From Pleurodeles waltl (lineage: Eukaryota > Chordata > Amphibia > Caudata > Salamandridae): a stretch of 64,000 bases of DNA. This document shows positions 12,398 to 25,024 of this stretch, one piece after another. The notes under the pieces are model-generated. The model saw only the letters and a list, made by a program, of their open reading frames with translations. It did no database searches and was not told where the DNA came from. Numbering within the stretch: position 1 is the stretch's first letter; each line of letters opens with the position of its first letter. The stretch covers positions 88,377 through 152,376 of the forward strand of contig NW_027150019.1 in the NCBI RefSeq assembly GCF_031143425.1. Reading direction: 5' to 3'. Position numbers and translations under genes: made by a program.

Positions 12398-12555
12398 GGC
12401 CCGTATTTATACTTTTTTTTAGCGCCGCATTTGCGTCGTTTTTTGACGCAAAAACGGCGCAAACTTGCAAAATACCATTGTATTTTGTAGGTTTGCGCCG
12501 TTAGCCGTCAAAAAGCGGCGCAAATGCGGCTCTAAAAAAAGTATAAATACGGGCC
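12398..12555. mobile_element. PIF/Harbinger-like palindromic MITE, copy 1 (158 bp)
   Basis: Begins GGCCCGTATTTATAC and ends GTATAAATACGGGCC, with TTA directly on both sides (12,395-12,397 and 12,556-12,558). A 3-bp TTA/TAA target duplication and termini starting GG are typical of PIF/Harbinger MITEs; the family call is inference from these. The element is nearly a complete foldback centred near ATACCATTGTAT, with a small internal hairpin TTGCGTC/GACGCAA at 12,431-12,451. It has no coding capacity. This is the GCGGCTCT subtype: the right arm has T where a perfect palindrome needs G, and the left T run is 8. Confidence 0.9.
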
Positions 12556-15500
12556 TTAAAGTGTTCTTTTTTTTCCACTTCCATCCAGGGGCAAAACCTG
12601 GAATCTTACCCTACTTGGAGCTCCGTAGCCCTGGGTAGAAGGAGTGACTTTGCCCCCTTGGAGCTGAAACACCCATAATGTGTAAAATAGCTGCCTGGAA
12701 GGTTACAAATGGGCCAGTGACATTGCATGCCCAGTTCTGACACTGTGAGGGTGCTTGTGTACAGTTTTGAAGCACGTAAAGTGTTTGTTTTTTTTCCACT
12801 TCCATCCAGGGGGAAAACCTGGAATCTTACCCTACTTGGAGCTCCGTAGCCCTGGGTAGAAGGAGTGACTTTGCCCCCTTGGAGCTGAAACACCCATAAT
12901 GTGTAAAATAGCTGCCTGGAAGGTTGCAAATGGCCCAGGGACATTGCAGGCCCAGCGCTGACACTGTGAGGGTGCTTGTGTAACATTTTGAAGCACGTAA
13001 AGTGTTCTTTTTTTTTCCACTTCCATCCAGGGGGAAAACCTGGAATATTACCCTACTTGGAGCTCCGTAGCCCTGGGTAGAAGGAGGGACTTTGCCCCCT
13101 TGGAGCCTAATGTCGAAAACAGCTGCCTGGAGGTTGCAAATGGGCCAGGGACATTGCAGGCCCAGTGCTTGCACTGTGAGGGTGCTTGTGTGCGGTTTTA
13201 AAGCACGTAAAGTGTTCTTTTTTTTCCCCACTTCCATCCAGGGGGAAAACCTGGAATCTTACCCTACTTGGAGCTCCGTAGCCCTGGGTAGAAGGAGTGA
13301 CTTTTCCCCCTTGGAGCCTAATGTCGAAAACAGCTGCCTGGAGCTTGCAAATGGGCCAGGGACATTGCAGGCCCAGTGCTGACACTGTGAGGGTGCTTGT
13401 GTACCGTTTTGAAGCACGTAAAGTGTTCTTTTTTTTCCACTTCCATCCAGGGGGAAAACCTGGAATCTTACCCTACTTGGAGCTCCGTAGCCCTGGGTAG
13501 AAGGAGTGACTTTGCCCCCTTGGAGCTGAAACACTCATAATGTGTAAAATAGCAGCCTGGAAGGTTGCAAATGGGCCAGGGACATTGCAGGCCCAGTGCT
13601 TGCACTGTGAGGGTGCTTGTGTGCGGTTTTAAAGCACGTAAAGTGTTCTTTTTTTCCCCCACTTCCATCCAGGGGGAAAACCTGGAATCTAACCCTACTT
13701 GGAGCTCCGTAGCCCTGGGTAGAAGGAGTGACTTTGCCCCCTTGGAGCTGAAACACTCATAATGTGTAAAATAGCAGCCTGGAAGGTTGCAAATGGGCCA
13801 GGGACATTGCAGGCTCACTGCTGGCACTGTGAGGGTGCTTGTGTGCGGTTTTAAAGCACGTAAAGTGTTCTTTTTTTTTCCACTTCCATCCAGGGGGAAA
13901 ACCTGGAATCTTACCCTACTTGGAGCTCCGTAGCCCTGGGTAGAAGGAGTGACTTTGCCCCCGTGGAGCCTAATGTCGAAAACAGCTGCCTGGAGCTTGC
14001 AAATGGGCCAATGACATTGCAGGCCCAGTGCTGACACTGTGAGGGTGCTTGTGTACCGTTTTGAAGCACGTAAAGTGTTCTTTTTTTTCCACTTCCATCC
14101 AGGGCGAAAACCTGGAATCTTACCCTACTTGGAGCTCCGTAGCCCTGGGTAGAAGGAGTGACTTTGCCCCCTTGGAGCTGAAACACTCATAATGTGTAAA
14201 ATAGCTGCCTGGAAGGTTGCAAATGGGCCAGGGACATTGCAGGCTCAGTGCTGGCACTGTGAGGGTGCTTGTGTGCGGTTTTAAAGCACGTAAAGTGTTC
14301 TTTTTTTCCCACTTCCATCCAGGGGGAAAACCTGGAATCTTACACTACTTGGAGCTCCGTAGCCCTGGGTAGAAGGAGTGACTTTGCCCCCTTGGAGCCT
14401 AATGTCGAAAACAGCTGCCTGGAGGTTGCAAATGGGCCAGGGACATTGCAGGCCCAGTGCTTGCACTGTGAGGGTGCTTGTGTGCGGTTTTAAAGCACGT
14501 AAAATGTTCTTTTTTTCCCCACTTCCATCCAGGGGGAAAACCTGGAATCTTACCCTACTTGGAGCTCCGTAGCCCTGGGTAGAAGGAGGGACTTTGCCCC
14601 CTTGGAGCCTAATGTCGAAAACAGCTGCCTGGAGGTTGCAAATGGGCCAGGGACATTGCAGGCCCAGTGCTTGCACTGTGAGGGTGCTTGTGTGCGGTTT
14701 TAAAGCACGTAAAGTGTTCTTTTTTTTCCCCACTTCCATCCAGGGGGAAAACCTGGAATCTTACCCTACTTGGAGCTCCGTAGCCCTGGGTAGAAGGAGT
14801 GACTTTTCCCCCTTGGAGCCTAATGTCGAAAACAGCTGCCTGGAGCTTGCAAATGGGCCAGGGACATTGCAGGCCCAGTGCTGACACTGTGAGGGTGCTT
14901 GTGTACCGTTTTGAAGCACGTAAAGTGTTCTTTTTTCTCCACTTCCATCCAGGGGGAAAACCTGGAATCTTACCCTACTTGGAGCTCCGCAGCCCTGGGT
15001 AGAAGGAGTGACTTTTCCCCCTTGGAGCTGAAACACCCATAATGTGTAAAATAGCTGCCTGGAAGGTTGCAAATGGCCCAGGGACATTGCAGGCCCAGTG
15101 CTGACACTGTGATGGTGCTTGTGTACAGTTTTGAAGCACGAAAAATGATCTTTTTTTCCACTTCCATCTAGGGGGAAAACCTGGAATCTTACCCTACTTG
15201 GAGCTCTGTAGCCCTGGGTAGAAGGAGTGACTTTTCCCCCTTGGAGCCTAATGTCGAAAACAGCTGCCTGGAGGTTGCAAATGGGACAGGGACATTGCAG
15301 GCCCAGTGCTTGCACTGTGAGGGTGCTTGTGTGCGGTTTTAAAGCACGTAAAGTGTTCTTTTTTTTCCCCACTTCCATCCAGGGGGAAAACCTGGAATCT
15401 TACCCTACTTGGAGCTCCGTAGCCCTGGGTAGAAGGAGTGACTTTGCCCCCTTGGAGCCTAATGTCGAAAACAGCTGCCTGGAGGTTGCAAATGGGCCAG

Positions 15501-15647
15501 GGACATTGCAGGCCCAGTGCTGACACTGTGAGGGTGCTTGTGTACAGTTTTGAAGCACGTAAAGTGTTCTTTTTTTTCCCACTTCCATCCAGGGGGAAAA
15601 CCTGGAATCTTACCCTACTTGGAGCTCCGTAGCCCTGGGTAGAAGGA

Positions 15648-18042
15648 GTGACTTTGCCCCCTTGGAGCTGAAACACCCATAATGTGTAAAATAGCTGCCT
15701 GGAAGGTTGCAAATGGCCCAGGGACATTGCAGGCTCACTGCTGGCACTGTGAGGGTGCTTGTGTACAGTTTAAAAGCACGTAAAGTGTTCTTTTTTTCCA
15801 ACTTCCATCCAGGGGGAAATCCTGGAATCTTACCCTACTTGGAGCTCCGTAGCCCTGGGTAGAAGGAGTGACTTTGCCCCCTTGGAGCTGAAACACCCAT
15901 AATGTGTAAAATAGCTGCCTGGAAGGTTGCAAATGGCCCAGGGACATTGCAGGCCCAGCGCTGACACTGTGAGGGTGCTTGTGTAACATTTTGAAGCACG
16001 TAAAGTGTTCTTTTTTTTTCCACTTCCATCCAGGGGTAAAACCTGGAATCTTACCCTACTTGGAGCTCCGTAGCCCTGGGTAGAAGGAGTGACTTTGCCC
16101 CCTTGGAGCCTAATGTCGAAAACAGCTGCCTGGAGCTTGCAAATGGGCCAGGGACATTGCAGGCCCAGTGCTGACACTGTGAGGGTGCTTGTGTACCGTT
16201 TTGAAGCACGTAAAGTGTTCTTTTTTTTCCACTTCCATCCAGGGGGAAAACCTGGAATCTTACCCTACTTGGAGCTCCGTAGCCCTGGGTAGAAGGAGTG
16301 ACTTTGCCCCCTTGGAGCTGAAACACCCATAATGTGTAAAATAGCAGCCTGGAAGGTTGCAAATGGGCCAGGGACATTGCAGGCTCACTGCTGGCACTGT
16401 GAGGGTGCTTGTGTACAGTTTAAAAGCATGTAAAGTGTTCTTTTTTTCCAACTTCCATCCAGGGGGAAATCCTGGAATCTTACCCTACTTGGAGCTCCGT
16501 AGCCCTGGGTAGAAGGAGTGACTTTGCCCCCTTGGAGCTGAAACACCCATAATGTGTAAAATAGCTGCCTGGAAGGTTGCAAATGGCCCAGGGACATTGC
16601 AGGCCCAGCGCTGACACTGTGAGGGTGCTTGTGTAACATTTTGAAGCACGTAAAGTGTTCTTTTTTTTCCACTTCCATCCAGGGGTAAAACCTGGAATCT
16701 TACCCTACTTGGAGCTCCGTAGCCCTGGGTAGAAGGAGTGACTTTTCCCCCTTGGAGCCTAATGTCGAAAACAGCTGCCTGGAGGTTGCAAATGGGCCAG
16801 GGACATTGCAGGCCCAGTGCTGACACTGTGAGGGTGCTTGTGTGCGGTTTTAAAGCACGTAAAGTGTTCTTTTTTTTTTCCACTTCCATTCAAGGGGAAA
16901 ACCTGGAATCTAACCCTACTTGGAGCTCCGTAGCCCTGGGTAGAAGGAGTGACTTTGCCCCCTTGGAGCTGAAACACCCATAATGTGTAAAATAGCAGCC
17001 TGGAAGGTTGCAAATGGGCCAGGGACATTGCAGGCTCACTGCTGGCACTGTGAGGGTGCTTGTGTACAGTTTAAAAGCACGTAAAGTGTTCTTTTTTTCC
17101 AACTTCCATCCAGGGGGAAATCCTGGAATCTTACCCTACTTGGAGCTCCGTAGCCCTGGGTAGAAGGAGTGACTTTGCCCCCTTGGAGCTGAAACACCCA
17201 TAATGTGTAAAATAGCTGCCTGGAAGGTTGCAAATGGCCCAGGGACATTGCAGGCCCAGCGCTGACACTGTGAGGGTGCTTGTGTAACATTTTGAACCAC
17301 GTAAAGTGTTCTTTTTTTTCTCCACTTCCATCCAGGGGTAAAACCTGGAATCTTACCCTACTTGGAGCTCCGTAGCCCTGGGTAGAAGGAGTGACTTTTC
17401 CCCCTTGGAGCCTAATGTCGAAAACAGCTGCCTGGAGGTTGCAAATGGGCCAGGGACATTGCAGGCCCAGTGCTGACACTGTGAGGGTGCTTGTGTGCGG
17501 TTTTAAAGCACGTAAAGTGTTCTTTTTTTTTTCCACTTCCATTCAAGGGGAAAACCTGGAATCTAACCCTACTTGGAGCTCCGTAGCCCTGGGTAGAAGG
17601 AGTGACTTTGCCCCCTTGGAGATGAAACACCCATAATGTGTAAAATAGCAGCCTGGAAGGTTGCAAATGAGCCAGGGACATTGCAGGCTCACTGCTGGCA
17701 CTGTGAGGGTGCTTGTGTACAGTTTAAAAGCACGTAAAGTGTTCTTTTTTGTCCACTTCCATCCAGGGGGAGAACCTGGAATCTTACCCTACTTGGAGCT
17801 CCGTAGCCCTGGGTAGAAGGAGTGACTTTGCCCCCTTGGAGCTGAAACACCCATAATGTGTAAAATAGCTGCCTGGAAGGTTGCAAATGGCCCAGGGACA
17901 TTGCAGGCCCAGCGCTGACACTGTGAGGGTGCTTGTGTAACATTTTGAAGCACGTAAAGTGTTCTTTTTTTTTCCACTTCCATCCAGGGGTAAAACCTGG
18001 AATCTTACCCTACTTGGAGCTCCGTAGCCCTGGGTAGAAGGA
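15648..18042. repeat. Local trimer repeat B-B-A, U0 copy
   Basis: Three-monomer units start at 15,648, 16,298, 16,949 and 17,602 (periods 650, 651 and 653 bp); the last unit lacks its A monomer. In the first three units the leading B monomer has TTTCCAACTTCCATCC and GGGGGAAATCCTGG. The fourth has TTTTTTGTCCACTTCC and GGGGGAGAACCTGG instead. The second B has CAGCGCTGACACTG, GTAACATTTTGAA and GGGGTAAAACC. The A monomers are at 16,089, 16,738 and 17,391; the latter two have GTGCGGTTTTAAAGC and CATTCAAGGGGAAAACC. Confidence 0.88.
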
Positions 18043-19541
18043 GTGACTTTGCCCCCTTGGAGATGAAACACCCATAATGTGTAAAATAGCAGCCTGGAAG
18101 GTTGCAAATGAGCCAGGGACATTGCAGGCTCACTGCTGGCACTGTGAGGGTGCTTGTGTACAGTTTAAAAGCACGTAAAGTGTTCTTTTTTGTCCACTTC
18201 CATCCAGGGGGAAAACCTGGAATCTTACCCTACTTGGAGCTCCGTAGCCCTGGGTAGAAGGAGTGACTTTGCCCCCTTGGAGCTGAAACACCCATAATGT
18301 GTAAAATAGCTGCCTGGAAGGTTGCAAATGGCCCAGGGACATTGCAGGCCCAGTGCTGACACTGTGAGGGTGCTTGTGTACAGTTTTGAAGCAGGTAAAG
18401 TGTTCTTTTTTCTCCACTTCCATCCAGGGGGAAAACCTGGAATCTTACCCTACTTGGAGCTCCGTAGCCCTGGGTAGAAGGAGTGACTTTTGCCCCTTGG
18501 AGCCTAATGTCGAAAACAGCTGCCTGGAGCTTGCAAATGGGCCAGGGACATTGCAGGCCCAGTGCTGACGCTGTGAGGGTGCTTGTGTACCGTTTTGAAG
18601 CACGTAAAGTGTTCTTTTTTCTCCACTTCCATCCAGGGGGAAAACCTGGAATCTTACCCTACTTGGAGCTCCGTAGCCCTGGGTAGAAGGAGTGACTTTG
18701 CCCCCTTGGAGCTGAAACACCCATAATGTGTAAAATAGCTGCCTGGAAGGTAGCAAATGGGCCAGGGACATTGCAGGCTCACTGCTGGCACTGTGAGGGT
18801 GCTTGTGTACAGTTTAAAAGCACGTAAAGTGTTCTTTTTTGTCCACTTCCATCCAGGGGGAAAACCTGGAATCTTACCCTACTTGGAGCTCCGTAGCCCT
18901 GGGAAGAAGGAGTGACTTTGCCCCCTTGGAGCCTAATGTCGAAAACAGCTGCCTGGAGGTTGCAAATGGGCCAGGGACATTGCAGGCCCAGTGCTTGCAC
19001 TGTGAGGGCGCTTGTGTGCGGTTTTAAAGCACGTAAAATGTTCTTTTTTCCCCCACTTCCATCCAGGGGGAAAACCTGGAATCTTACCCTACTTGGAGCT
19101 CCGTAGCCCTGGGTAGAAGGAGGGACTTTGCCCCCTTGGAGCCTAATGTCGAAAACAGCTGCCTGGAGGTTGCAAATGGGCCAGGGACATTGCAGGCCCA
19201 GTGCTTGCACTGTGAGGGTGCTTGTGTGCGGTTTTAAAGCACGTAAAGTGTTCTTTTTTTTCCCCACTTCCATCCAGGGGGAAAACCTGGAATCTTACCC
19301 TACTTGGAGCTCCGTAGCCCTGGGTAGAAGGAGTGACTTTTCCCCCTTGGAGCCTAATGTCGAAAACAGCTGCCTGGAGCTTGCAAATGGGCCAGGGACA
19401 TTGCAGGCCCAGTGCTGACACTGTGAGGGTGCTTGTGTACCGTTTTGAAGCACGTAAAGTGTTCTTTTTTTTCCACTTCCATCCAGGGGGAAAACCTGGA
19501 ATCTTACCCTACTTGGAGCTCCGTAGCCCTGGGTAGAAGGA

Positions 19542-20426
19542 GTGACTTTGCCCCCTTGGAGCTGAAACACTCATAATGTGTAAAATAGCAGCCTGGAAGG
19601 TTGCAAATGGGCCAGGGACATTGCAGGCCCAGTGCTTGCACTGTGAGGGTGCTTGTGTGCGGTTTTAAAGCACGTAAAGTGTTCTTTTTTTCCCCCACTT
19701 CCATCCAGGGGGAAAACCTGGAATCTAACCCTACTTGGAGCTCCGTAGCCCTGGGTAGAAGGAGTGACTTTGCCCCCTTGGAGCTGAAACACTCATAATG
19801 AGTAAAATAGCAGCCTGGAAGGTTGCAAATGGGCCAGGGACATTGCAGGCTCACTGCTGGCACTGTGAGGGTGCTTGTGTACAGTTTAAAAGCACGTAAA
19901 GTGTTCTTTTTTGTCCACTTCCATCCAGGGGGAAAACCTGGAATCTTACCCTACTTGGAGCTCCGTAGCCCTGGGTAGAAGGAGTGACTTTGCCCCCTTG
20001 GAGCTGAAACACTCATAATGTGTAAAATAGCAGCCTGGAAGGTTGCAAATGGGCCAGGGACATTGCAGGCCCAGTGCTTGCACTGTGAGGGTGCTTGTGT
20101 GCGGTTTTAAAGCACGTAAAGTGTTCTTTTTTTCCCCCACTTCCATCCAGGGGGAAAACCTGGAATCTAACCCTACTTGGAGCTCCGTAGCCCTGGGTAG
20201 AAGGAGTGACTTTGCCCCCTTGGAGCTGAAACACTCATAATGTGTAAAATAGCAGCCTGGAAGGTTGCAAATGGGCCAGGGACATTGCAGGCTCACTGCT
20301 GGCACTGTGAGGGTGCTTGTGTGCGGTTTTAAAGCACGTAAAGTGTTCTTTTTTTTTCCACTTCCATCCAGGGGGAAAACCTGGAATCTTACCCTACTTG
20401 GAGCTCCGTAGCCCTGGGTAGAAGGA
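19542..20426. repeat. Duplicated B-B dimer, U0 copy
   Basis: Two consecutive dimers, 19,542-19,983 (442 bp) and 19,984-20,426 (443 bp). Each has a B monomer with CAGTGCTTGCAC and GTGCGGTTTTAAAGC, then one with CTCACTGCTGGCAC. The first dimer differs by CATAATGAGTAAAATAG and by GTACAGTTTAAAAGC with TTTTTTGTCC. Copies are at 37,082-37,966 (U1), 50,574-51,458 (U2) and 56,751-57,635 (U3). At 13,520-13,948 only one such dimer is present. Confidence 0.82.
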
Positions 20427-23400
20427 GTGACTTTGCCCCCGTGGAGCCTAATGTCGAAAACAGCTGCCTGGAGCTTGCAAATGGGCCAAGGACATTGCAG
20501 GCCCAGTGCTGACACTGTGAGGGTGCTTGTGTACCGTTTTGAAGCACGTAAAGTGTTCTTTTTTTTCCACTTCCATCCAGGGCGAAAACCTGGAATCTTA
20601 CCCTACTTGGAGCTCCGTAGCCCTGGGTAGAAGGAGTGACTTTGCCCCTTGGAGCTGAAACACCCATAATGTGTAAAATAGCTGCCTGGAAGGTAGCAAA
20701 TGGCCCAGGGACATTGCAGGCCCAGTGCTGACACTGTGAGGGTGCTTGTGTACAGTTTTGAAGCACGTAAAGTGTTCTTTTTTCTCCACTTCCATCCAGG
20801 GGGAAAACCTGGAATCTTACCCTACTTGGAGCTCCGTAGCCCTGGGTAGAAGGAGTGACTTTTCCCCCTTGGAGCCTAATGTCGAAAACAGCTGCCTGGA
20901 GGTTGCAAATGGGCCAGGGACATTGCAGGCCCAGTGCTGACACTGTGAGGGTGCTTGTGTACCGTTTTGAAGCACGTAAAGTGTTCTTTTTTCTCCACTT
21001 CCATCCAGGGGGAAAACCTGGAATCTTACCCTACTTGGAGCTCCGTAGCCCTGGGTAGAAGGAGTGACTTTGCCCCCTTGGAGCCTAATGTCGAAAACAG
21101 CTGCCTGGAGGTTGCAAATGGGCCAGGGACATTGCAGGCCCAGTGCTTGCACTGTGAGGGTGCTTGTGTGCGGTTTTAAAGCACGTAAAATGTTCTTTTT
21201 TTCCCCACTTCCATCCAGGGGGAAAACCTGGAATCTTACCCTACTTGGAGCTCCGTAGCCCTGGGTAGAAGGAGTGACTTTTCCCCCTTGGAGCTGAAAC
21301 ACTCATAATGTGTAAAATAGCAGCCTGGAAGGTTGCAAATGGGCCAGGGACATTGCAGGCCCAGTGCTTGCACTGTGAGGGTGCTTGTGTGCGGTTTTAA
21401 AGCACGTAAAATGTTCTTTTTTTCCCCACTTCCATCCAGGGGGGAAACCTGGAATCTTACCCTACTTGGAGCTCCGTAGCCCTGGGTAGAAGGAGTGACT
21501 TTTCCCCCTTGGAGCTGAAACACTCATAATGTGTAAAATAGCAGCCTGGAAGGTTGCAAATGGGCCAGGGACATTGCAGGCTCACTGCTGGCACTGTGAG
21601 GGTGCTTGTGTACAGTTTAAAAGCACGTAAAGTGTTCTTTTTTGTCCACTTCCATCCAGGGGGAAAACCTGGAATCTTACCCTACTTGGAGCTCCGTAGC
21701 CCTGGGAAGAAGGAGTGACTTTGCCCCCTTGGAGCCTAATGTCGAAAACAGCTGCCTGGAGCTTGCAAATGGGCCAGGGACATTGCAGGCCCAGTGCTTG
21801 CACTGTGAGGGCGCTTGTGTGCGGTTTTAAAGCACGTAAAATGTTATTTTTTTCCCCACTTCCATCCAGGGGGAAAACCTGGAATCTTACCCTACTTGGA
21901 GCTCCGTAGCCCTGGGTAGAAGGAGTGACTTTTCCCCCTTGGAGCCTAATGTCGAAAACAGCTGCCTGGAGCTTGCAAATGGGCCAGGGACATTGCAGGC
22001 CCAGTGCTGACACTGTGAGGGTGCTTGTGTACCGTTTTGAAGCACGTAAAGTGTTCTTTTTTTTCCACTTCCATCCAGGGCGAAAACCTGGAATATTACC
22101 CTACTTGGAGCTCCGTAGCCCTGGGTAGAAGGAGTGACTTTGCCCCCTTGGAGCTGAAACACTCATAATGTGTAAAATAGCAGCCTGGAAGGTTGCAAAT
22201 GGGCCAGGGACATTGCAGGCTCACTGCTGGCACTGTGAGGGTGCTTGTGTGCGGTTTTAAAGCACGTAAAGTGTTCTTTTTTTCCCACTTCCATCCAGGG
22301 GGAAAACCTGGAATCTTACCCTACTTGGAGCTCCGCAGCCCTGGGTAGAAGGAGTGACTTTGCCCCCTTGGAGCTGAAACACTCATAATGAGTAAAATAG
22401 CAGCCTGGAAGGTTGCAAATGGCCCAGGGACATTGCAGGCCCAGTGCTGACACTGTGATGGTGCTTGTGTACCGTTTTGAAGCACGTAAAGTGTTCTTTT
22501 TTTTCCACTTCCATCCAGGGGGAAAATCTGGAATCTTACCCTACTTGGAGCTCCGCAGCCCTGGGTAGAAGGAGTGACTTTGCCCCCTTGGAGCTGAAAC
22601 ACTCATAATGTGTAAAATAGCAGCCTGGAAGGTTGCAAATGGGCCAGGGACATTGCAGGCTCACTGCTGGCACTGTGAGGGTGCTTGTGTGCGGTTTTAA
22701 AGCACGTAAAGTGTTCTTTTTTTCCCACTTCCATCCAGGGGGAAAACCTGGAATCTTACCCTACTTGGAGCTCCGTAGCCCTGGGTAGAAGGAGTGACTT
22801 TGCCCCTTTGGAGCTGAAACACTCATAATGTGTAAAATAGCTGCCTGGAAGGTTGCAAATGGCCCAGGGACATTGCAGGCCCAGTGCTGACACTGTGAGG
22901 GTGCTTGTGTACAGTTTTGAAGCACGTAAAGTGTTCTTTTTTCTCCACTTCCATCCAGGGGGAAAACCTGGAATCTTACCCTACTTGGAGCTCCGTAGCC
23001 CTGGGTAGAAGGAGTGACTTTGCCCCCTTGGAGCTGAAACACCCATAATGTGTAAAATAGCTGCCTGGAAGGTAGCAAATGGCCCAGGGACATTGCAGGC
23101 CCAGTGCTGACACTGTGAGGGTGCTTGTGTACAGTTTTGAAGCACGTAAAGTGTTCTTTTTTCTCCACTTCCATCCAGGGGGAAAACCTGGAATCTTACC
23201 CTACTTGGAGCTCCGTAGCCCTGGGTAGAAGGAGTGACTTTTCCCCCTTGGAGCCTAATGTCGAAAACAGCTGCCTGGAGGTTGCAAATGGGCCAGGGAC
23301 ATTGCAGGCCCAGTGCTGACACTGTGAGGGTGCTTGTGTACCGTTTTGAAGCACGTAAAGTGTTCTTTTTTCTCCACTTCCATCCAGGGGGAAAACCTGG

Positions 23401-24867
23401 AATCTTACCCTACTTGGAGCTCCGTAGCCCTGGGTAGAAGGAGTGACTTTGCCCCCTTGGAGCTGAAACACCCATAATGTGTAAAATAGCTGCCTGGAAG
23501 GTAGCAAATGGCCCAGGGACATTGCAGGCCCAGTGCTGACACTGTGAGGGTGCTTGTGTACAGTTTTGAAGCACGTAAAGTGTTCTTTTTTCTCCACTTC
23601 CATCCAGGGGGAAAACCTGGAATCTTACCCTACTTGGAGCTCCGTAGCCCTGGGTAGAAGGAGTGACTTTGCCCCCTTGGAGCCTAATGTCGAAAACAGC
23701 TGCCTGGAGGTTGCAAATGGGCCAGGGACATTGCAGGCCCAGTGCTTGCACTGTGAGGGTGCTTGTGTGCGGTTTTAAAGCACGTAAAATGTTCTTTTTT
23801 TCCCCACTTCCATCCAGGGGGAAAACCTGGAATCTAACCCTACTTGGAGCTCCGTAGCCCTGGGTAGAAGGAGTGACTTTTCCCCCTTGGAGCTGAAACA
23901 CTCATAATGTGTAAAATAGCAGCCTGGAAGGTTGCAAATGGGCCAGGGACATTGCAGGCCCAGTGCTTGCACTGTGAGGGTGCTTGTGTGCGGTTTTAAA
24001 GCACGTAAAATGTTCTTTTTTTCCCCACTTCCATCCAGGGGGAAAACCTGGAATCTTACCCTACTTGGAGCTCCGTAGCCCTGGGTAGAAGGAGTGACTT
24101 TTCCCCCTTGGAGCTGAAACACTCATAATGTGTAAAATAGCAGCCTGGAAGGTTGCAAATGGGCCAGGGACATTGCAGGCTCACTGCTGGCACTGTGAGG
24201 GTGCTTGTGTACAGTTTAAAAGCACGTAAAGTGTTCTTTTTTGTCCACTTCCATCCAGGGGGAAAACCTGGAATCTTACCCTACTTGGAGCTCCGTAGCC
24301 CTGGGAAGAAGGAGTGACTTTGCCCCCTTGGAGCCTAATGTCGAAAACAGCTGCCTGGAGGTTGCAAATGGGCCAGGGACATTGCAGGCCCAGTGCTTGC
24401 ACTGTGAGGGCGCTTGTGTGCGGTTTTAAAGCACGTAAAATGTTCTTTTTTCCCCCACTTCCATCCAGGGGGAAAACCTGGAATCTTACCCTACTTGGAG
24501 CTCCGTAGCCCTGGGTAGAAGGAGTGACTTTTCCCCCTTGGAGCCTAATGTCGAAAACAGCTGCCTGGAGCTTGCAAATGGGCCAGGGACATTGCAGGCC
24601 CAGTGCTGACACTGTGAGGGTGCTTGTGTACCGTTTTGAAGCACGTAAAGTGTTCTTTTTTTTCCACTTCCATCCAGGGGGAAAACCTGGAATCTTACCC
24701 TACTTGGAGCTCCGTAGCCCTGGGTAGAAGGAGTGACTTTGCCCCCTGGGAGCTGAAACACCCATAATGTGTAAAATAGCTGCCTGGAAGGTTGCAAATG
24801 GGCCAGGGACATTGCAGGCTCACTGCTGGCACTGTGAGGGTGCTTGTGTGCGGTTTTAAAGCACTTA

Positions 24868-25024
24868 GGCCCGTATTTATACTTTTTTTAGCGCCGCATT
24901 TGCGTCGTTTTTTGACGCAAAAACGGCGCAAACTTGCAAAATACCATTGTATTTTGTAGGTTTGCGCCGTTAGCCGTCAAAAAGCGGCGCAAATGCGGCG
25001 CTAAAAAAAGTATAAATACGGGCC
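24868..25024. mobile_element. MITE copy 2 (157 bp, perfect-terminus subtype)
   Basis: GCGGCGCT subtype. The outer 37 bp of the two arms are exact reverse complements (T7 on the left, A7 on the right). TTA lies at 24,865-24,867 and 25,025-25,027. The host monomer upstream is B-type with GCCCCCTGGGAGCTG and CTCACTGCTGGCAC, unlike copy 1, whose host is A-type. Downstream is the shared tag GGGGCAAAACC. Confidence 0.9.

Larger units (their letters stand above)
11700..25024. repeat. Higher-order unit U0
   Basis: About 13.3 kb. It enters the unit about 1.06 kb after the phase chosen here (the base after a MITE). 11,733 to about 12,700 matches U1 at an offset of 14,357, then to about 15,280 at 14,579 because one B monomer is missing here. 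From 13,949 to about 20,990 it also matches U1 at 17,540. The stretch 20,990-25,024 (about 4 kb) is absent from U1 and U2 but present in U3 (offsets 37,210 and 38,930). It has MITEs at 12,398 and 24,868, the trimer block at 15,648-18,042 and the dimers at 19,542-20,426. Confidence 0.88.

Noticed and set aside
12021..12470. Minus-strand frame starting inside the MITE and reading into the satellite
   Set aside because: A chance fusion of MITE and satellite sequence. The MITE is a palindrome without any transposase remnant.
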